A stretch of 64,000 bases of DNA from Alteromonas lipotrueiana (GCF_019249245.1 NZ_JAESDK010000004.1:156687-220686); one strand, 5' to 3'. Counted from the stretch's first letter, positions 9,461-20,640 are shown. The notes: a model not told the origin generated them from the letters alone. Program-made: numbers and translations.

Positions 9461-10234
9461 TTATGACTTTGTAAGCTTATTCACCACACTGGCAGCCGCC
9501 ATCATGCCAAAGGTTGCGGTTACCATTACGCTAGCGCCAAAACCCCCTGCGCAATCCAGACGGGTGCCGTTTTCCATTGCTGATTTGTTAAAGCATACAC
9601 TGCCATCGGGCTGCGGATAACGTAATTGTTCGGTTGAATAGATACACTCTACACCAAAGCGCCGGGAGGTGTTCTTTGAAAATCCGTAATTGCGGCGTAA
9701 TTCGTTGCGTAGCTTAGCCGCGAGCGGATCCTGAATGGTTTTTGCCAAATCGCCCCGGGTTATCTGACCCGGATCTATCTGACCACCGGCGCCTCCTACC
9801 GTTACCACAGGAATTTTATTACGCTTACAGCAGTAAATAATAGATGCCTTAGCCCTGATACTGTCTGTTGCTTCGATAACAGCATCAAACTCGCCGGTAA
9901 TGTACTGTCTGACATTATCTGCAGTAACAAAATCTTCTACCTCAGTAACGGTACATCCCGGGTTAATCTGTCTGATTCGGTGGCCCATCACCGCTACTTT
10001 CGACTGGCCTACGGTATCGGTAAGCGCATGAATCTGGCGATTAGTATTCGTCAGACACACATCGTCCAAATCGATGAGGGTAATGTGACCGACCCCGGAG
10101 CGTGCCAGGGCCTCGGCGCTCCATGAGCCTACGCCGCCAATACCGACCACACAAACATTACTTGTATTGAGCGAGGCCAGTTCGGTTTGACCATATAAGC
10201 GAGCTGTGCCGCCAAATCTTTGGGTGTCAGTCAT
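9461..10234 (-). CDS. tcdA: tRNA threonylcarbamoyladenosine dehydratase TcdA
   Basis: A 257-residue E1-like enzyme of the ThiF/MoeB superfamily. The Rossmann motif GIGGVGSWSAEALARSG is followed by LIDLDDVCLTNTNRQ, the ATP-binding signature. TcdA cyclises t6A37 to ct6A on ANN-decoding tRNAs in an ATP-dependent step. C-terminal features include the RRFGVECIYSTE stretch and a Gly-rich membrane-proximal end. Length and motif order match E. coli TcdA (CsdL/YgdL). It is transcribed away from the reductase gene at 10454, with a 219-bp shared upstream region in which I see no clear operator. Confidence 0.93.
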   Translation of the reverse strand: MTDTQRFGGTARLYGQTELASLNTSNVCVVGIGGVGSWSAEALARSGVGHITLIDLDDVCLTNTNRQIHALTDTVGQSKVAVMGHRIRQINPGCTVTEVEDFVTADNVRQYITGEFDAVIEATDSIRAKASIIYCCKRNKIPVVTVGGAGGQIDPGQITRGDLAKTIQDPLAAKLRNELRRNYGFSKNTSRRFGVECIYSTEQLRYPQPDGSVCFNKSAMENGTRLDCAGGFGASVMVTATFGMMAAASVVNKLTKS

Positions 10235-10453
10235 GTGGATGTATTTGCTCGTTGTAATATGAATGGGCTTAAGATAAACGTTGCACGTCTATTGTATCGA
10301 AATTTTACCAGGCTATTAAGTCATTGCGTCATGGGTGTGCACAAATAATGTCACCGGTAGCGGACGAATACATTTTGTAATCAATCCGAAACCCCGCCCG
10401 AGACGTTCAACAAAAAAAGCAGTTTAATCGCAAAAATATAACAGGAGACATTG

Positions 10454-11419
10454 ATGGGTTTACTGGTAGACGGAAAATGGCAGGACAAATGGTATGACAC
10501 AAAGAGTACGGGCGGAAAATTTGAGCGCCAGGAAGCAACGTTTCGTTATCAGATAGAAGACGATGCCGAAGCACGTTTTCCTGCCGAAAAAGACCGCTAT
10601 CATATGTATGTCTCGCTAGCGTGCCCCTGGGCGCATCGCACATTGATAATGCGAAAGCTTAAAAATCTTGAAGACTATATCGGGCTGTCAGTAGTGTCTC
10701 CTGAAATGCTAGATCAGGGCTGGACATTTGCCGGTTATCCCGGCGCTACCGGGGATACACTTTATCGCAAGCAATACCTGCACGAGCTTTACACCATGGC
10801 TGACTCGCACATTACAACGCGGGTTACGGTGCCCCTGCTTTGGGATAAAAAACAGGAAACAATCGTTAGCAATGAGTCAGCCGATATTGTGCGAATGTTT
10901 AATAGTGCGTTTAATCGTCTTACCCAAAACCATGATGATTATTATCCGCAAGGCTTACAGCAAGAAATAGAACAGGTAAACGCGCTGGTTTATCACAACA
11001 TTAATAATGGAGTGTACAAGGCGGGTTTTGCAACCACCCAACATGCTTATGAAGAAGCGGTAAGTGCGTTATTTAAAGCACTAGATACCATTGAACAGCG
11101 TCTGGCGATTAAGCGCTATTTATGTGGTGATACTCTTACCGAGGCCGACTGGCGTTTGTTTACTACCCTGATTCGTTTTGACGCGGTATATCACGGGCAT
11201 TTTAAATGTAATCTGCGACGCATAAGCGATTATCCGGCCATCAGCGGCTATTTGCGTGAACTTTATCAGTATGATGGGGTGCTTGAAACCGTTAACTTTG
11301 ATCACATTAAGCATCATTATTATTTCAGCCACACCATGATAAACCCTAGTCAGGTGGTACCAATCGGACCAGAATTAGACCTGAACTCTCCCCATGGCCG
11401 CGACTCACTTTTTAAATAA
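10454..11419 (+). CDS. yqjG: Glutathionyl-hydroquinone reductase family (YqjG/Xi-class GST)
   Basis: A 321-residue glutathione S-transferase-like enzyme. The ATG at 10454 lies 6 bp after AGGAGA; the in-frame TTG just before it is not needed. Near residues 50-60 is the YVSLACPWAHRT motif, whose Cys is the catalytic thiol of S-glutathionyl-hydroquinone reductases. The C-terminal alpha-helical domain contains GDTLTEADWRLFTTLIRFD, also typical. The family reduces glutathionyl-quinone adducts in the cytosol, recycling quinols. The gene stands alone, and the 550 bp after it are non-coding. Confidence 0.93.
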   Translation: MGLLVDGKWQDKWYDTKSTGGKFERQEATFRYQIEDDAEARFPAEKDRYHMYVSLACPWAHRTLIMRKLKNLEDYIGLSVVSPEMLDQGWTFAGYPGATGDTLYRKQYLHELYTMADSHITTRVTVPLLWDKKQETIVSNESADIVRMFNSAFNRLTQNHDDYYPQGLQQEIEQVNALVYHNINNGVYKAGFATTQHAYEEAVSALFKALDTIEQRLAIKRYLCGDTLTEADWRLFTTLIRFDAVYHGHFKCNLRRISDYPAISGYLRELYQYDGVLETVNFDHIKHHYYFSHTMINPSQVVPIGPELDLNSPHGRDSLFK

Positions 11420-11969
11420 AGTCGACAAAATTTGGCTGCAGCACTGTGACGCGTATCTGTACCATGAACGTTAAACGCCACAGTGCTCAGACACCAGGTT
11501 TACTTTGGGTTCTTTAAATTAATTTTTCAGTCACCGAAAACAGACAGTTTTTTTATTCTACAAGCGCTACGCTTCCCGGTTTACACATGGTTTTTGTTCT
11601 CTAAGTTATTACAGCGTAGCGGAGTTTCTGCTTATAACCTGTTATGAAAATCACCGCCAACTTTTAGTTTCAGGCCAATATGAAATGGCCTGAACTTTGC
11701 TACCTTATCTTTAAATAAAAATTGAAATAAAAACGAGATAAAAAGCCACACAAAATTAAACTCGGGAATGAAGGTCAGATTTAGTTAGCAAACCCGAAAA
11801 GGCTAATTATTCGCCGTTTAGTAAAAAAGTGTGAGTTACAGACAACTTTTTTTTAATTAAATCTGTAAACAATAACACTTAAACAACAAGTTCATTGATT
11901 GAGCCTAAGAGCTTGATTACCATAGCTTGAGGACAATACAGGCTTTAGCCAAAAATCATAGGAAAGAGA
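11420..11969 (+). other. Non-coding region upstream of manC
   Basis: No credible ORF in 550 bp. It holds a 9-bp inverted repeat, AGCACTGTG at 11440-11448 and CACAGTGCT at 11479-11487, with no T run, so not a standard terminator. The AT-rich second half must carry the manC promoter. I looked for a JUMPstart/ops element, as expected upstream of polysaccharide genes, and did not find one. Confidence 0.5.
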
Positions 11970-13376
11970 ATGAAACCAGTTATCTTGGCAGGCGGTACAG
12001 GCAGTCGTCTGTGGCCAAAATCACGCGCAGCGCTTCCAAAACAATTTCTTGCACTAACATCAGAACAAACCATGTTGCAGGAAACCCTGAGTCGCTTGCA
12101 TGGTGTCGATGCTTCTCATCCCATCGTTATTTGTAACGAGGCGCACCGTTTTCTGGTTGCAGAGCAACTACGGCAACAAAATGTCACTCATGGTGGTATT
12201 TTACTGGAACCCGTAGGCCGAAATACAGCGCCGGCAATTGCATTGGCGGCCCTACATGCTTTGCAAAGTGATGCTGATGAAACCTTGCTGGTATTAGCCG
12301 CTGACCATTTGATTAAAGATAGCCAGGCATTTCACATTGCCATCGAAAAAGCTCAGAAACTGGCCAATGCTGGCTATTTGGTGACGTTTGGCATTGTGCC
12401 TGACGGACCGAACACAGGTTATGGTTATATAAAAGCCGGACAAGAACTTGAGACCGGTATGATAGTAGCTGAATTTGTAGAAAAACCAGATGCCGAGACG
12501 GCTCAAAAGTACGTCGATTCTGGAAATTATCTGTGGAATAGCGGCATGTTTATGTTCAAGGCCTCTCGCTTTTTAGAAGAGCTTGAAAAACACAATCCCG
12601 AGATGCTGGCCATTTGCAAAAAAGCTATTGAAAGCGAATCACAAGATTTAGACTTTATACGCATAGACGCAGATATATTTGCCACCTGTCCCGACGATTC
12701 TATTGATTATGCGGTAATGGAAAAAACGTCAAAGGCCGCAATGGTGCCTCTTGATGCCGGCTGGTCAGATGTAGGAAGTTGGTCCTCATTGTGGGAAACG
12801 GCTGAAAAAGACGAAAATGGCAACGCCGTTATTGGTGACGCGATTCTCGAGAATGTAAAAAACAGTTATGTGAACGCGGAAGGTCGTTTAATTTCAGTTA
12901 TTGGCTTAGATAATGTGGTGGTTGTTGAAACCAAAGATGCCATTATGGTTGCCCACAAAGACAAAGCCCAGGATATAAAAAACGTGGTTAACAAGCTCAA
13001 ACGTGAACAACGTCCTGAATACCAGTTTCATCGTGAAGTGTTCAGACCCTGGGGCAGCTACGATTCTATTGATAGCGGTGCACGGTTTCAGGTTAAGCGC
13101 ATCACGGTTAAACCGGGAGAGAAACTATCTGTACAAATGCATCATCATCGGGCTGAGCATTGGATTGTCGTATCCGGAACGGCCAGTGTCACTGTTGGTG
13201 AAAAAACCACGATGGTGACTGAAAACGAATCTACTTATATTCCCATAGGCGAGGTTCATGCGCTTGAAAATCCGGGTAAAATTCCTTTGGAGCTGATAGA
13301 AGTACAATCTGGCGCCTATTTAGGTGAAGATGATATTGTGCGCTTTTCTGACCGCTACGGACGCACCGCAAAATAA
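11970..13376 (+). CDS. manC: Bifunctional mannose-1-phosphate guanylyltransferase / mannose-6-phosphate isomerase
   Basis: A 468-residue type II phosphomannose isomerase/GDP-mannose pyrophosphorylase (ManC/AlgA/CpsB). The N-terminal pyrophosphorylase domain has [35 protein letters not shown] and FVEKPD. The C-terminal cupin isomerase domain has [17 protein letters not shown], with metal-binding His residues. It makes GDP-mannose from mannose-1-phosphate and can interconvert fructose-6-P and mannose-6-P. The ATG follows AGGAAAGAGA. manB starts 9 bp after the stop, so the two form one operon feeding surface polysaccharide or O-antigen. Confidence 0.95.
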   Translation: MKPVILAGGTGSRLWPKSRAALPKQFLALTSEQTMLQETLSRLHGVDASHPIVICNEAHRFLVAEQLRQQNVTHGGILLEPVGRNTAPAIALAALHALQSDADETLLVLAADHLIKDSQAFHIAIEKAQKLANAGYLVTFGIVPDGPNTGYGYIKAGQELETGMIVAEFVEKPDAETAQKYVDSGNYLWNSGMFMFKASRFLEELEKHNPEMLAICKKAIESESQDLDFIRIDADIFATCPDDSIDYAVMEKTSKAAMVPLDAGWSDVGSWSSLWETAEKDENGNAVIGDAILENVKNSYVNAEGRLISVIGLDNVVVVETKDAIMVAHKDKAQDIKNVVNKLKREQRPEYQFHREVFRPWGSYDSIDSGARFQVKRITVKPGEKLSVQMHHHRAEHWIVVSGTASVTVGEKTTMVTENESTYIPIGEVHALENPGKIPLELIEVQSGAYLGEDDIVRFSDRYGRTAK

Positions 13377-13385
13377 GGCATAGTA

Positions 13386-14846
13386 ATGACAAAACAAATC
13401 ACGTGCTTTAAAGCCTATGATATTCGGGGTGAGCTTAACGAACAACTTACCGAAGAAGTGGCTTATCGTATTGGCTATGCATTTGCTACCGTTCTGACCA
13501 CCAGTAACGTAGTGGTAGGGGGCGATATGCGTTTAACTTCGGCCCCGCTTAAACTTGCCCTGGCAGCCGGCCTTATAGATGGTGGGTCGAAAGTTACCGA
13601 TATTGGCCAGGCGGGTACTGAAGAAATTTACTTTGCGACCAAAGCGTTAAAAATGGACGGCGGGATTGAGGTCACAGCCAGTCATAATCCAATTGACTAT
13701 AATGGAATGAAGTTGGTTAAAGCAGAAGCCATTCCTATTAGCGGAGATACAGGGCTAAATGCTATTCAGCAGGCTGCTGAAGCATTAGACACCGATTATG
13801 TAGAGCAGCGAATGGCTCATTATACAAATAATCAGCCCATTGACGCTGATGCTTTTTATCATGGCAAAGCGCATATCATCGAATCTTTATTGCAAGATAC
13901 CAATATGTACAAACATGGTAGCGCGCTGGAAGAGTATGTTGAGCACATCCTTACGTATGTCGATAAAAATAATCTTCGTCCTTTGAAGCTGGTGGCTAAC
14001 GCCGGTAATGGCGCCGCCGGAAAAGTGATCGACGCCATAGAAAGTGCCTTTGAGAAGCATAATATTCCTATAGAATTTGTAAAAGTTCATCACGACCCCG
14101 ATCCAACTTTTCCTAACGGTATCCCCAACCCCCTGTTACCTGAAAATCGCGCAGATACGGCGCAGGCAGTACGCGAGCATAATGCTGATTTTGGTATAGC
14201 CTGGGATGGCGATTTCGACCGCTGTTTTTTGTTTGATGCCAACGGCGAATTCATAGAAGGTTATTACATTGTAGGTTTGTTGGCTCAGGCATTCCTTGAT
14301 AAAGATCCGGGCGCGAAAATTATCTACGATCCTCGATTGTATTGGAATACCGAAGATATTGTCACCGCCGCTGGTGGCATCCCTGTTAAAAGTAAAACCG
14401 GTCATGCGTTTATTAAAGAGCGTATGCGTAAAGAAGATGCGGTGTATGGTGGCGAGATGAGCGCACATCATTATTTTCGCGATTTTGCATATTGTGATAC
14501 CGGTATGATCCCATGGTTATTGGTGGCAGAACTGTTGTGTACAAAGAACCAGTCGCTTGCCTCTATGGTTGAGCAGCGCATTGCGGCTTACCCTTCATCG
14601 GGTGAGATTAATAGCAAACTTAAAGATGCAGATGCGGCTTTAGCGCGGGTCCTTGATAAATACCGCCCGCAGGCCGAAGCAATTGATGAAACGGACGGAA
14701 TCGGTCTGGAGTTTGGTAACTGGCGTTTTAACTTAAGAAAGTCTAATACTGAACCGGTTATTCGGTTAAATGTAGAATCGAAAGGCGATATAGCATTAAT
14801 GGAACAAAAAACAAAAGAGCTTCTGGAGCTTATTCGCGCTGAATAA
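13386..14846 (+). CDS. manB: Phosphomannomutase (CpsG/ManB type)
   Basis: A 486-residue alpha-D-phosphohexomutase converting mannose-6-P to mannose-1-P. The four family signatures are present in order: the phosphoserine loop [13 protein letters not shown], the metal loop DGDFDRC, the sugar-binding loop [10 protein letters not shown], and the phosphate-binding loop [12 protein letters not shown]. It completes the GDP-mannose pathway with manC directly upstream. A strong hairpin terminator follows. Length is slightly above the E. coli CpsG value. Confidence 0.94.
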   Translation: MTKQITCFKAYDIRGELNEQLTEEVAYRIGYAFATVLTTSNVVVGGDMRLTSAPLKLALAAGLIDGGSKVTDIGQAGTEEIYFATKALKMDGGIEVTASHNPIDYNGMKLVKAEAIPISGDTGLNAIQQAAEALDTDYVEQRMAHYTNNQPIDADAFYHGKAHIIESLLQDTNMYKHGSALEEYVEHILTYVDKNNLRPLKLVANAGNGAAGKVIDAIESAFEKHNIPIEFVKVHHDPDPTFPNGIPNPLLPENRADTAQAVREHNADFGIAWDGDFDRCFLFDANGEFIEGYYIVGLLAQAFLDKDPGAKIIYDPRLYWNTEDIVTAAGGIPVKSKTGHAFIKERMRKEDAVYGGEMSAHHYFRDFAYCDTGMIPWLLVAELLCTKNQSLASMVEQRIAAYPSSGEINSKLKDADAALARVLDKYRPQAEAIDETDGIGLEFGNWRFNLRKSNTEPVIRLNVESKGDIALMEQKTKELLELIRAE

Positions 14847-14862
14847 AACCGCCAATCAATAC

Positions 14863-14901
14863 AAAAAAAGCCAGAGTTTCTTTAACTCTGGCTTTTTTTA
14901 T
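14863..14901. terminator. Bidirectional rho-independent terminator after manB
   Basis: A-rich stretch, then AGCCAGAGTT, a short TCTTT loop, AACTCTGGCT and a run of T. The stem is 10 bp and perfect. A preceding A run makes it usable on both strands, serving manB on the plus strand and the DUF3429 gene on the minus strand. Confidence 0.93.
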
Positions 14902-14915
14902 TGGCGCTGTGAATA

Positions 14916-15338
14916 TTAACGCATTAAAAAAATCATCGCCGCGTGGGCAAGCACGACGACTGTCGTTAATATCACTCGCATAGATATGTAACTCATGATT
15001 AGAGCTTTAGGTAACGCCAGGGTAAATTTGTCGTAGAATAAAACCAGCAGATAGGCGATAGACAACATGCCCAATACTCTGACATCAGCGCCCATAATCA
15101 AAGCGCCCCAACCAACTATTGTAGGAAGCATTGCAACATACAGCTGATGATTTTTTTTTTGCGAAGATATGGCATCAAACCAGTGAACTCCGCCAAAAAA
15201 TGATAACAGTACGGCTGAATACTGAGTAAAATAATGCATTGCAGCAAGTTCGCCTACCGTTCCCGTCAAAACAAACACGGGTAGGGCGATAAAAGGCAAC
15301 AAACCTGCAAACGCGAGTATTAAGGCCGGGTAAGGCAT
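14916..15338 (-). CDS. DUF3429 family inner-membrane protein
   Basis: A 140-residue protein with about four to five hydrophobic helices starting MPYPALILAFAGLLPF, with the motif FFGGVHWFDA near residues 47-56. This matches DUF3429, a membrane family of unknown function common in marine gammaproteobacteria. The ATG follows a strong AGGAGG. It ends at the shared terminator with manB. Nothing in the neighbourhood suggests its role. Confidence 0.78.
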   Translation of the reverse strand: MPYPALILAFAGLLPFIALPVFVLTGTVGELAAMHYFTQYSAVLLSFFGGVHWFDAISSQKKNHQLYVAMLPTIVGWGALIMGADVRVLGMLSIAYLLVLFYDKFTLALPKALIMSYISMRVILTTVVVLAHAAMIFLMR

Positions 15339-15423
15339 TCAGCCTCCTGAGGTGCGTGGGTTAAAGGTTAAGAAACAATTTTTTACGCAGCCAGTGAAAT
15401 CACTGAACCAATAAATTTAAAAC

Positions 15424-15452
15424 AAAAATAGCGCCTCAAGGCGCTATTTTTA
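15424..15452 (-). terminator. Terminator downstream of gltA
   Basis: Inverted repeat AAATAGCGCC / GGCGCTATTT with a short loop and flanking A and T runs, 17 bp past the gltA stop. The symmetry makes it usable on both strands. Confidence 0.88.
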
Positions 15453-15468
15453 CATCGTAATCAGCAAA

Positions 15469-16746
15469 TTACTTAATTGGAGTAAAGCTACGTTTGCTGT
15501 AACCGGTATACAACTGACGAGGACGACCAATCTTTTGTTTTTCTTCGCTCATCATTTCATGCCAATGTGAAATCCAGCCTACTGTGCGCGACAAGGCAAA
15601 AATACACGTGAACATGTTGGTAGGAATACCAATGGCTTTAAGCACAATACCTGAGTAAAAATCAACGTTAGGGAAGAGTTTTTTCTCGGTAAAATAGTCA
15701 TCGCTTAACGCAATACGCTCTAATTCCATCGCAACATCTAATAGTGGGTCCTGAACATCCAGTTCCTTAAGAACTTCATGACAGCTCTCACGCATTACCG
15801 TGGCACGAGGATCGTGGTTTTTGTAAACCCGATGGCCAAAGCCCATTAGGCGGAATGGGTCATTTTTGTCTTTAGCACGCTCAATAAACTCTGGAATGCG
15901 ATCTACCGTACCAATTTCCTGAAGCATGTTCAGACAGGCCTCATTGGCACCACCATGCGCCGGACCCCATAACGAAGCCACGCCCGCTGCGATACACGCA
16001 TAAGGGTTAGCGCCTGAAGAACCCGCAAGACGAACCGTAGAAGTAGATGCATTTTGCTCGTGATCAGCATGTAACGTAAATATACGATCCATCGCGCGTT
16101 CAACGGCCGGGCTAATCTCGTAATCTTCAGCTGGAACAGAGAACATCATGTTCAAAAAGTTTGCCGCATAGCTTAAGTCGTTTCTTGGATAAACAAACGG
16201 CTGGCCTACATTGTACTTGTAGCACATAGCAACCAAAGTCGGCATCTTCGCAATCAGGCGATACGCACTGCGCATACGTTCATCTGAATTAGAAACATCC
16301 AGATCGCTATGATAAAACGACGACATTGCACCCACAGTACCGCATAGCATTGCCATAGGGTGGGCGTCGTTACGAAAACCATGGAAGAACATATTAATCT
16401 GTTCATGAACCATAGTGTGACGGGTGATAGTCGCGCGAAACGTTTCAAACTGCTCGCGGTTCGGTGCTTCGCCGTTTAACAACATATAGCAAACTTCAAG
16501 GTAGTTTGCATCGCGGGCCAGCTCTTCGATAGGGTAACCGCGGTGAAGCAATACACCATTAGCGCCATCGATATAGGTTATTTCTGACTCACAAGAGCCT
16601 GTTGCCATAAAACCGGGGTCAAATGTAAAGTAGCCTTGTGCGCCTAATGCACGTACATCAATTACATCTTGTCCTTCAGTACCGGACAAAATAGGAAGTT
16701 CGATTTCCTTATCGCCGGCTTTAAGAATGGCTTTCTTATCTGCCAT
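15469..16746 (-). CDS. gltA: Citrate synthase (type II)
   Basis: A 425-residue citrate synthase condensing oxaloacetate and acetyl-CoA at the entry to the TCA cycle. Motifs include [10 protein letters not shown], the catalytic region [15 protein letters not shown], the [14 protein letters not shown] motif with its His, and the C-terminal Asp region [13 protein letters not shown]. The extra N-terminal about 35 residues before TFDPGF fit the hexameric, NADH-regulated Gram-negative type. It is divergent from sdhC across about 680 bp, so gltA and the sdh-suc operon can be co-regulated. Confidence 0.97.
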   Translation of the reverse strand: MADKKAILKAGDKEIELPILSGTEGQDVIDVRALGAQGYFTFDPGFMATGSCESEITYIDGANGVLLHRGYPIEELARDANYLEVCYMLLNGEAPNREQFETFRATITRHTMVHEQINMFFHGFRNDAHPMAMLCGTVGAMSSFYHSDLDVSNSDERMRSAYRLIAKMPTLVAMCYKYNVGQPFVYPRNDLSYAANFLNMMFSVPAEDYEISPAVERAMDRIFTLHADHEQNASTSTVRLAGSSGANPYACIAAGVASLWGPAHGGANEACLNMLQEIGTVDRIPEFIERAKDKNDPFRLMGFGHRVYKNHDPRATVMRESCHEVLKELDVQDPLLDVAMELERIALSDDYFTEKKLFPNVDFYSGIVLKAIGIPTNMFTCIFALSRTVGWISHWHEMMSEEKQKIGRPRQLYTGYSKRSFTPIK

Positions 16747-17431
16747 AAAGTGCTCTCCTCAGAATGGTTCTGTTTTCAGCAAAAATCGTAAGAATTTGGT
16801 CGTCTTGCTAGGAAAAGTGGCGTATTTGTACTTTATTATGCAATCACAAGTCAATTAAATTGCAATTTTGTATACTTTATATTCTAAAACAATACGTATT
16901 GTAACGCATTTCCACGATTAACAGGATCGATTAAAAAAACTTCACAGATTTTAGGCTCTCTGTATAAATTCAAAATTTATCGCAAATCATAGTATAAACA
17001 ACAGTAAGTACTATAGGATTAGATTTGCGCAACACGAAAAGCTCATCTTTGTAGCTACAACCCGTAATCTATGTGGTTTGAAAACCAATGATCTACGGCC
17101 ATGTCGTGACTAATTTGGCTATCCATTAAGATAGATACAGTAAAGATTAACATTTTTGATCAGCTTCACAACTGTATCTTAACGTGTATTTTAGTCGATG
17201 AAACGATAGACGAGGGTTGCGACAAAAAATTGTAATTACACAATGCGCTAGATATACTCTGCCGTGCTTGTATAACAAAGATTCTCTTTGATAAATCAGG
17301 TAATAATAAATTCACAAATTGTTAACATCTCAATGGATGAGACAACTAACAGTAAATAAACGGAATTGCTCAGTCAGGACACCACAACAACGAGTAATTC
17401 ATTGTCCCTACGGATAAAACAGGCATACATT
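16747..17431. promoter_or_regulatory. Divergent gltA/sdhC control region
   Basis: About 680 bp without a credible gene and rich in A+T, carrying the promoters for gltA (minus) and sdhCDAB-sucABCD (plus). It contains a perfect 14-bp palindrome, ACAATACGTATTGT, at 16889-16902 close to gltA, and TGTAATTACA at 17231-17240 closer to sdhC. Both look like dimeric regulator sites, but I cannot name the regulators. A frame open from 17366 into sdhC would add 22 residues unlike any SdhC N-terminus and is treated as leader. Confidence 0.6.
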
Positions 17432-17806
17432 GTGAAAAAGCAAAGACCAGTAAATTTAGATCTCAACACAATTAAATTTCCTCCTGCTGCTATTTCGTCA
17501 ATTCTTCACCGTATCACAGGCGTCGCCATGTTCTTCGCCATGCTGTTTGTGATCTGGGCGTGGGCTGTCTCAGTCGCATCGCCTGAAGGATTTGAACAGG
17601 TGCAGTCTATAATGGACGGCATCATCGGAAAAGTAATTGCGATCGGCACTCTATCCGCACTGATTTACCACACTCTTGGTGGTATTCGCCACGTGGTTAT
17701 GGATATGGGTCATTGGGAAGAATTGGAATCAGGCAACCTAAGTGCAAAAGTAATTATCGCATTGTGGGTAATCCTGACCATCGTATTAGGAGTAGTACTA
17801 TGGTAA
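17432..17806 (+). CDS. sdhC: Succinate dehydrogenase cytochrome b556 subunit
   Basis: A 124-residue membrane anchor starting at GTG 17432 (then KKQRPVNLDL), about 8 bp after an AGG. The longer frame from 17366 is rejected because SdhC normally starts with KKxRPVNLDL. It has the SSILHRITG quinone-site/family motif and three membrane helices. The His in YHTLGGIRH matches the haem b ligand region. With SdhD it anchors the complex and passes electrons to ubiquinone. Its stop overlaps the sdhD start. Confidence 0.95.
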   Translation: MKKQRPVNLDLNTIKFPPAAISSILHRITGVAMFFAMLFVIWAWAVSVASPEGFEQVQSIMDGIIGKVIAIGTLSALIYHTLGGIRHVVMDMGHWEELESGNLSAKVIIALWVILTIVLGVVLW

Positions 17807-18147
17807 CGAGTCAGGCAGACGTCAAACGAAATGGCGTTCAGGATTACGTTTCTCTGCGCACCACAGCGGCAATTATCTTTGCATTTTCTGTGTTTATGGC
17901 GTGGTTCTTTATTTCAACTGATAACATCACGTTTATCGAGTGGCATGGTTTGTTTTCTGGGATACTTATGAAGGTATTCACCCTGGCCACGCTGGTCTCT
18001 ATTATGATTCACGTACGTATTGGTTTGTGGCAGGTATTAACTGACTACGTTAAATCAACCAAAATACGGGTTGTGGTGCAGTGGGTATTAAACCTTATCG
18101 CCTTCGCTTACGTGCTTGTTGGTCTGTTTGTTCTGTGGGGTGTATGA
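17800..18147 (+). CDS. sdhD: Succinate dehydrogenase hydrophobic membrane anchor subunit
   Basis: A 115-residue protein starting at the ATG at 17800, which overlaps the sdhC stop. It begins [24 protein letters not shown], matching the SdhD pattern of a G-x-x-D-Y/F-x-x-x-R motif before the first of three membrane helices. The second helix carries [15 protein letters not shown], with the conserved His and the Asp-Tyr near the quinone site. A longer frame from 17713 is out of frame with sdhC and is not credible. sdhA starts 1 bp after its stop. Confidence 0.94.
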   Translation: MVTSQADVKRNGVQDYVSLRTTAAIIFAFSVFMAWFFISTDNITFIEWHGLFSGILMKVFTLATLVSIMIHVRIGLWQVLTDYVKSTKIRVVVQWVLNLIAFAYVLVGLFVLWGV

Positions 18148-18148
18148 A

Positions 18149-19915
18149 ATGAGTTTACCAGTACATGAATTTGACGCCATTGTGATTGGCGCTGGCGGTG
18201 CCGGTATGCGTGCAGCGTTACAAATATCGCAATCTGGAAAGTCTTGTGCGTTATTATCTAAAGTATTTCCTACACGTTCGCATACCGTGTCTGCACAAGG
18301 CGGCATCACTGTAGCCTTGGGTAATTCTCACGAGGACAACTGGGAATGGCACATGTACGACACCGTTAAGGGGTCTGACTACATTGGCGATCAGGATGCC
18401 ATTGAGTATATGTGTAATACCGGTCCTAAAGCCATTATCGAAATGGAAAATATGGGTCTGCCGTTCTCACGTTTTGAAAACGGTAAAGTTTATCAGCGGC
18501 CTTTTGGTGGTCAGTCAAAAAACTTTGGTGGCGAACAGGCTGCACGAACTGCAGCAGCAGCTGACCGCACAGGTCACGCTTTACTGCACTTGTTGTATCA
18601 GCAAAATGTTAAAAACAGAACAAAAGTATTCAGTGAATGGTATGCCCTTGATCTGGTAAAAAACCAAGACGGCGATGTAGTAGGTTGTACAGCCATTGAT
18701 ATCGAAACCGGTGAGGTGGTGTACTTCAAGGCGCGCGCTGTAGTGTTAGCTACGGGGGGAGCCGGACGTATTTTTGCTTCAACCACTAATGCGCACATCA
18801 ATACCGGCGATGGTGTTGGTATGGCAATGCGCGCCGGTGTTTCTATGCAAGACATGGAAATGTGGCAGTTCCACCCTACAGGAATCGCCGGCGCCGGCAC
18901 CCTGGTGACGGAAGGTTGTCGTGGTGAAGGTGGTTATCTGCTGAACAAAGACGGCGAACGCTTTATGGAACGTTACGCACCTAACGCCAAAGACCTGGCT
19001 GGTCGTGATGTTGTTGCCCGTTCAATGATGACAGAGATTCGTGAAGGCCGCGGCTGTGATGGTCCTCAGGGTAAACACTTAAAACTGAAACTTGATCATC
19101 TGGGTAAAGACGTTCTGGAAACACGCTTGCCGGGTATCCTTGAGTTATCGCGTACCTTCGCTCATGTCGATCCGGTGAAAGAACCGATTCCGGTTATTCC
19201 TACCTGTCACTATATGATGGGTGGAATTCCAACTAACGTCCATGGGCAATGTATCCGCGTTGACGAAAATGGCAAAGATCACATTGTTAATGGTCTTTTC
19301 GCCTGTGGTGAAATTGCATGTGTATCGGTACACGGTGCCAACCGATTGGGTGGAAACTCATTGCTTGACCTGGTGGTATTTGGTCGTGCAACGGGTATGC
19401 ATTTAGGTAAGTCACTTGACGAAGTCGCTACAACCCGTGAGGCCAGTGAGTCTGATCTTGAAGCCGCAATGTCACGCTTTAACCGCTGGGAAAACTCGGA
19501 TAAAGGTGAAGACCCGGTTCAAATCAGAAAAGATATGCAAGAATGCATGCAGCTCAACTTCTCGGTATTTCGTGAAGGTGATGCTATGGCTGATGGTCTT
19601 AAAGAGCTTCGTGAAATTCGCGAACGTCTTAAAAACGCGCGTCTTGATGATAAGAGCAAAGACTTCAATACCCAGCGTATCGAGTGTTTAGAGTTAGACA
19701 ATCTGATGGAAACAGCTTACTGCACAGCGGTAGCAGCGAACTATCGTACAGAAAGTCGTGGCGCTCACAGCCGATTTGATTATCCGGACAGAGACGATGA
19801 AAACTGGTTATGCCATTCTATCTATCGTCCTGAAGATGAGTCTATGACCCGTCGAGAAGTCAATATGAAGCCAAATCTGCGTGAAGCCTTTCCGCCGAAA
19901 ATACGCTCGTATTAA
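18149..19915 (+). CDS. sdhA: Succinate dehydrogenase flavoprotein subunit
   Basis: A 588-residue flavoprotein oxidising succinate to fumarate at the cytoplasmic face. The N-terminus [15 protein letters not shown] binds [12 protein letters not shown] holds the His that carries covalent FAD. The catalytic region has [21 protein letters not shown], and the C-terminus has [17 protein letters not shown]. The start at 18149 ([10 protein letters not shown]) follows the sdhD stop directly; a frame extending back to 18116 lies inside sdhD and is rejected. Confidence 0.97.
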   Translation: MSLPVHEFDAIVIGAGGAGMRAALQISQSGKSCALLSKVFPTRSHTVSAQGGITVALGNSHEDNWEWHMYDTVKGSDYIGDQDAIEYMCNTGPKAIIEMENMGLPFSRFENGKVYQRPFGGQSKNFGGEQAARTAAAADRTGHALLHLLYQQNVKNRTKVFSEWYALDLVKNQDGDVVGCTAIDIETGEVVYFKARAVVLATGGAGRIFASTTNAHINTGDGVGMAMRAGVSMQDMEMWQFHPTGIAGAGTLVTEGCRGEGGYLLNKDGERFMERYAPNAKDLAGRDVVARSMMTEIREGRGCDGPQGKHLKLKLDHLGKDVLETRLPGILELSRTFAHVDPVKEPIPVIPTCHYMMGGIPTNVHGQCIRVDENGKDHIVNGLFACGEIACVSVHGANRLGGNSLLDLVVFGRATGMHLGKSLDEVATTREASESDLEAAMSRFNRWENSDKGEDPVQIRKDMQECMQLNFSVFREGDAMADGLKELREIRERLKNARLDDKSKDFNTQRIECLELDNLMETAYCTAVAANYRTESRGAHSRFDYPDRDDENWLCHSIYRPEDESMTRREVNMKPNLREAFPPKIRSY

Positions 19916-19929
19916 TAGAGGTAGACCAA

Positions 19930-20640
19930 ATGCAATTAACAGTATCGATTTATCGTTATAATCCAGAAGTTGACAATGCACCACGCATGCAAGACTACAA
20001 GCTGGAAATTGATGAAAATTTGGACCTGATGGTATTAGACGTATTGATTCAGCTCAAAGAGCAAGATCCGTCTTTATCATTCAGACGTTCATGCCGTGAA
20101 GGGGTGTGTGGCTCTGACGGTGTGAATATGAACGGAAAAAATGGTCTGGCGTGTATCACTCCATTGTCCTCATTGGGCAAAGGTAAAGTTGTGGTCAGAC
20201 CTTTACCAGGATTGCCAGTAGTGCGTGACCTGGTTGTTGATATGACGCAGTTTTATATTCAGTATGAAAAAGTAAAACCGTTTCTTATTAACGACAGTAA
20301 ACAGCCACCGGCTCGTGAATTTCTGCAAAGTCCTGAAGAGCGTGCTAATCTTGACGGCCTGTACGAATGTATTTTGTGCGCCTGTTGTTCTTCGTCGTGT
20401 CCGTCGTTTTGGTGGAACCCTGAAAAGTTCATTGGTCCGGCAGGATTGTTGCACGCTTACAGGTTCTTAATTGACACTCGGGATACCGCAACCGAAGAAC
20501 GCTTGAGCGACCTTGATGATGCATTCAGCGTATTTCGTTGTCATAGTATTATGAATTGTGTAAGCGTATGTCCTAAAGGATTAAACCCGACAAAAGCCAT
20601 CGGACAGATTAAGTCGATGTTGCTACAACGGGCTGTTTAG
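19930..20640 (+). CDS. sdhB: Succinate dehydrogenase iron-sulfur subunit
   Basis: A 236-residue protein carrying the three Fe-S clusters that link FAD to quinone. The [2Fe-2S] ligands are in SCREGVCGSDGVNMNGKNGLAC (Cys spacing typical). The [4Fe-4S] and [3Fe-4S] ligands are in CILCACCSSSCPSFWW, CHSIMNC and CVSVCPKGLNPTKAIG. The ATG follows AGAGGTAGACCAA. It closes the sdh operon; a hairpin lies between it and sucA. Confidence 0.97.
   Translation: MQLTVSIYRYNPEVDNAPRMQDYKLEIDENLDLMVLDVLIQLKEQDPSLSFRRSCREGVCGSDGVNMNGKNGLACITPLSSLGKGKVVVRPLPGLPVVRDLVVDMTQFYIQYEKVKPFLINDSKQPPAREFLQSPEERANLDGLYECILCACCSSSCPSFWWNPEKFIGPAGLLHAYRFLIDTRDTATEERLSDLDDAFSVFRCHSIMNCVSVCPKGLNPTKAIGQIKSMLLQRAV

Noticed and set aside
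11420..11969. JUMPstart/ops element before manC
   Set aside because: No match to GGCGGTAGCG was found; GCGTAGCGG at about 11613 is only a loose likeness.
17366..17431. A 22-residue N-terminal extension of SdhC
   Set aside because: SdhC proteins start at KKxRPVNLDL; the extension has no ribosome-binding site and no family match.
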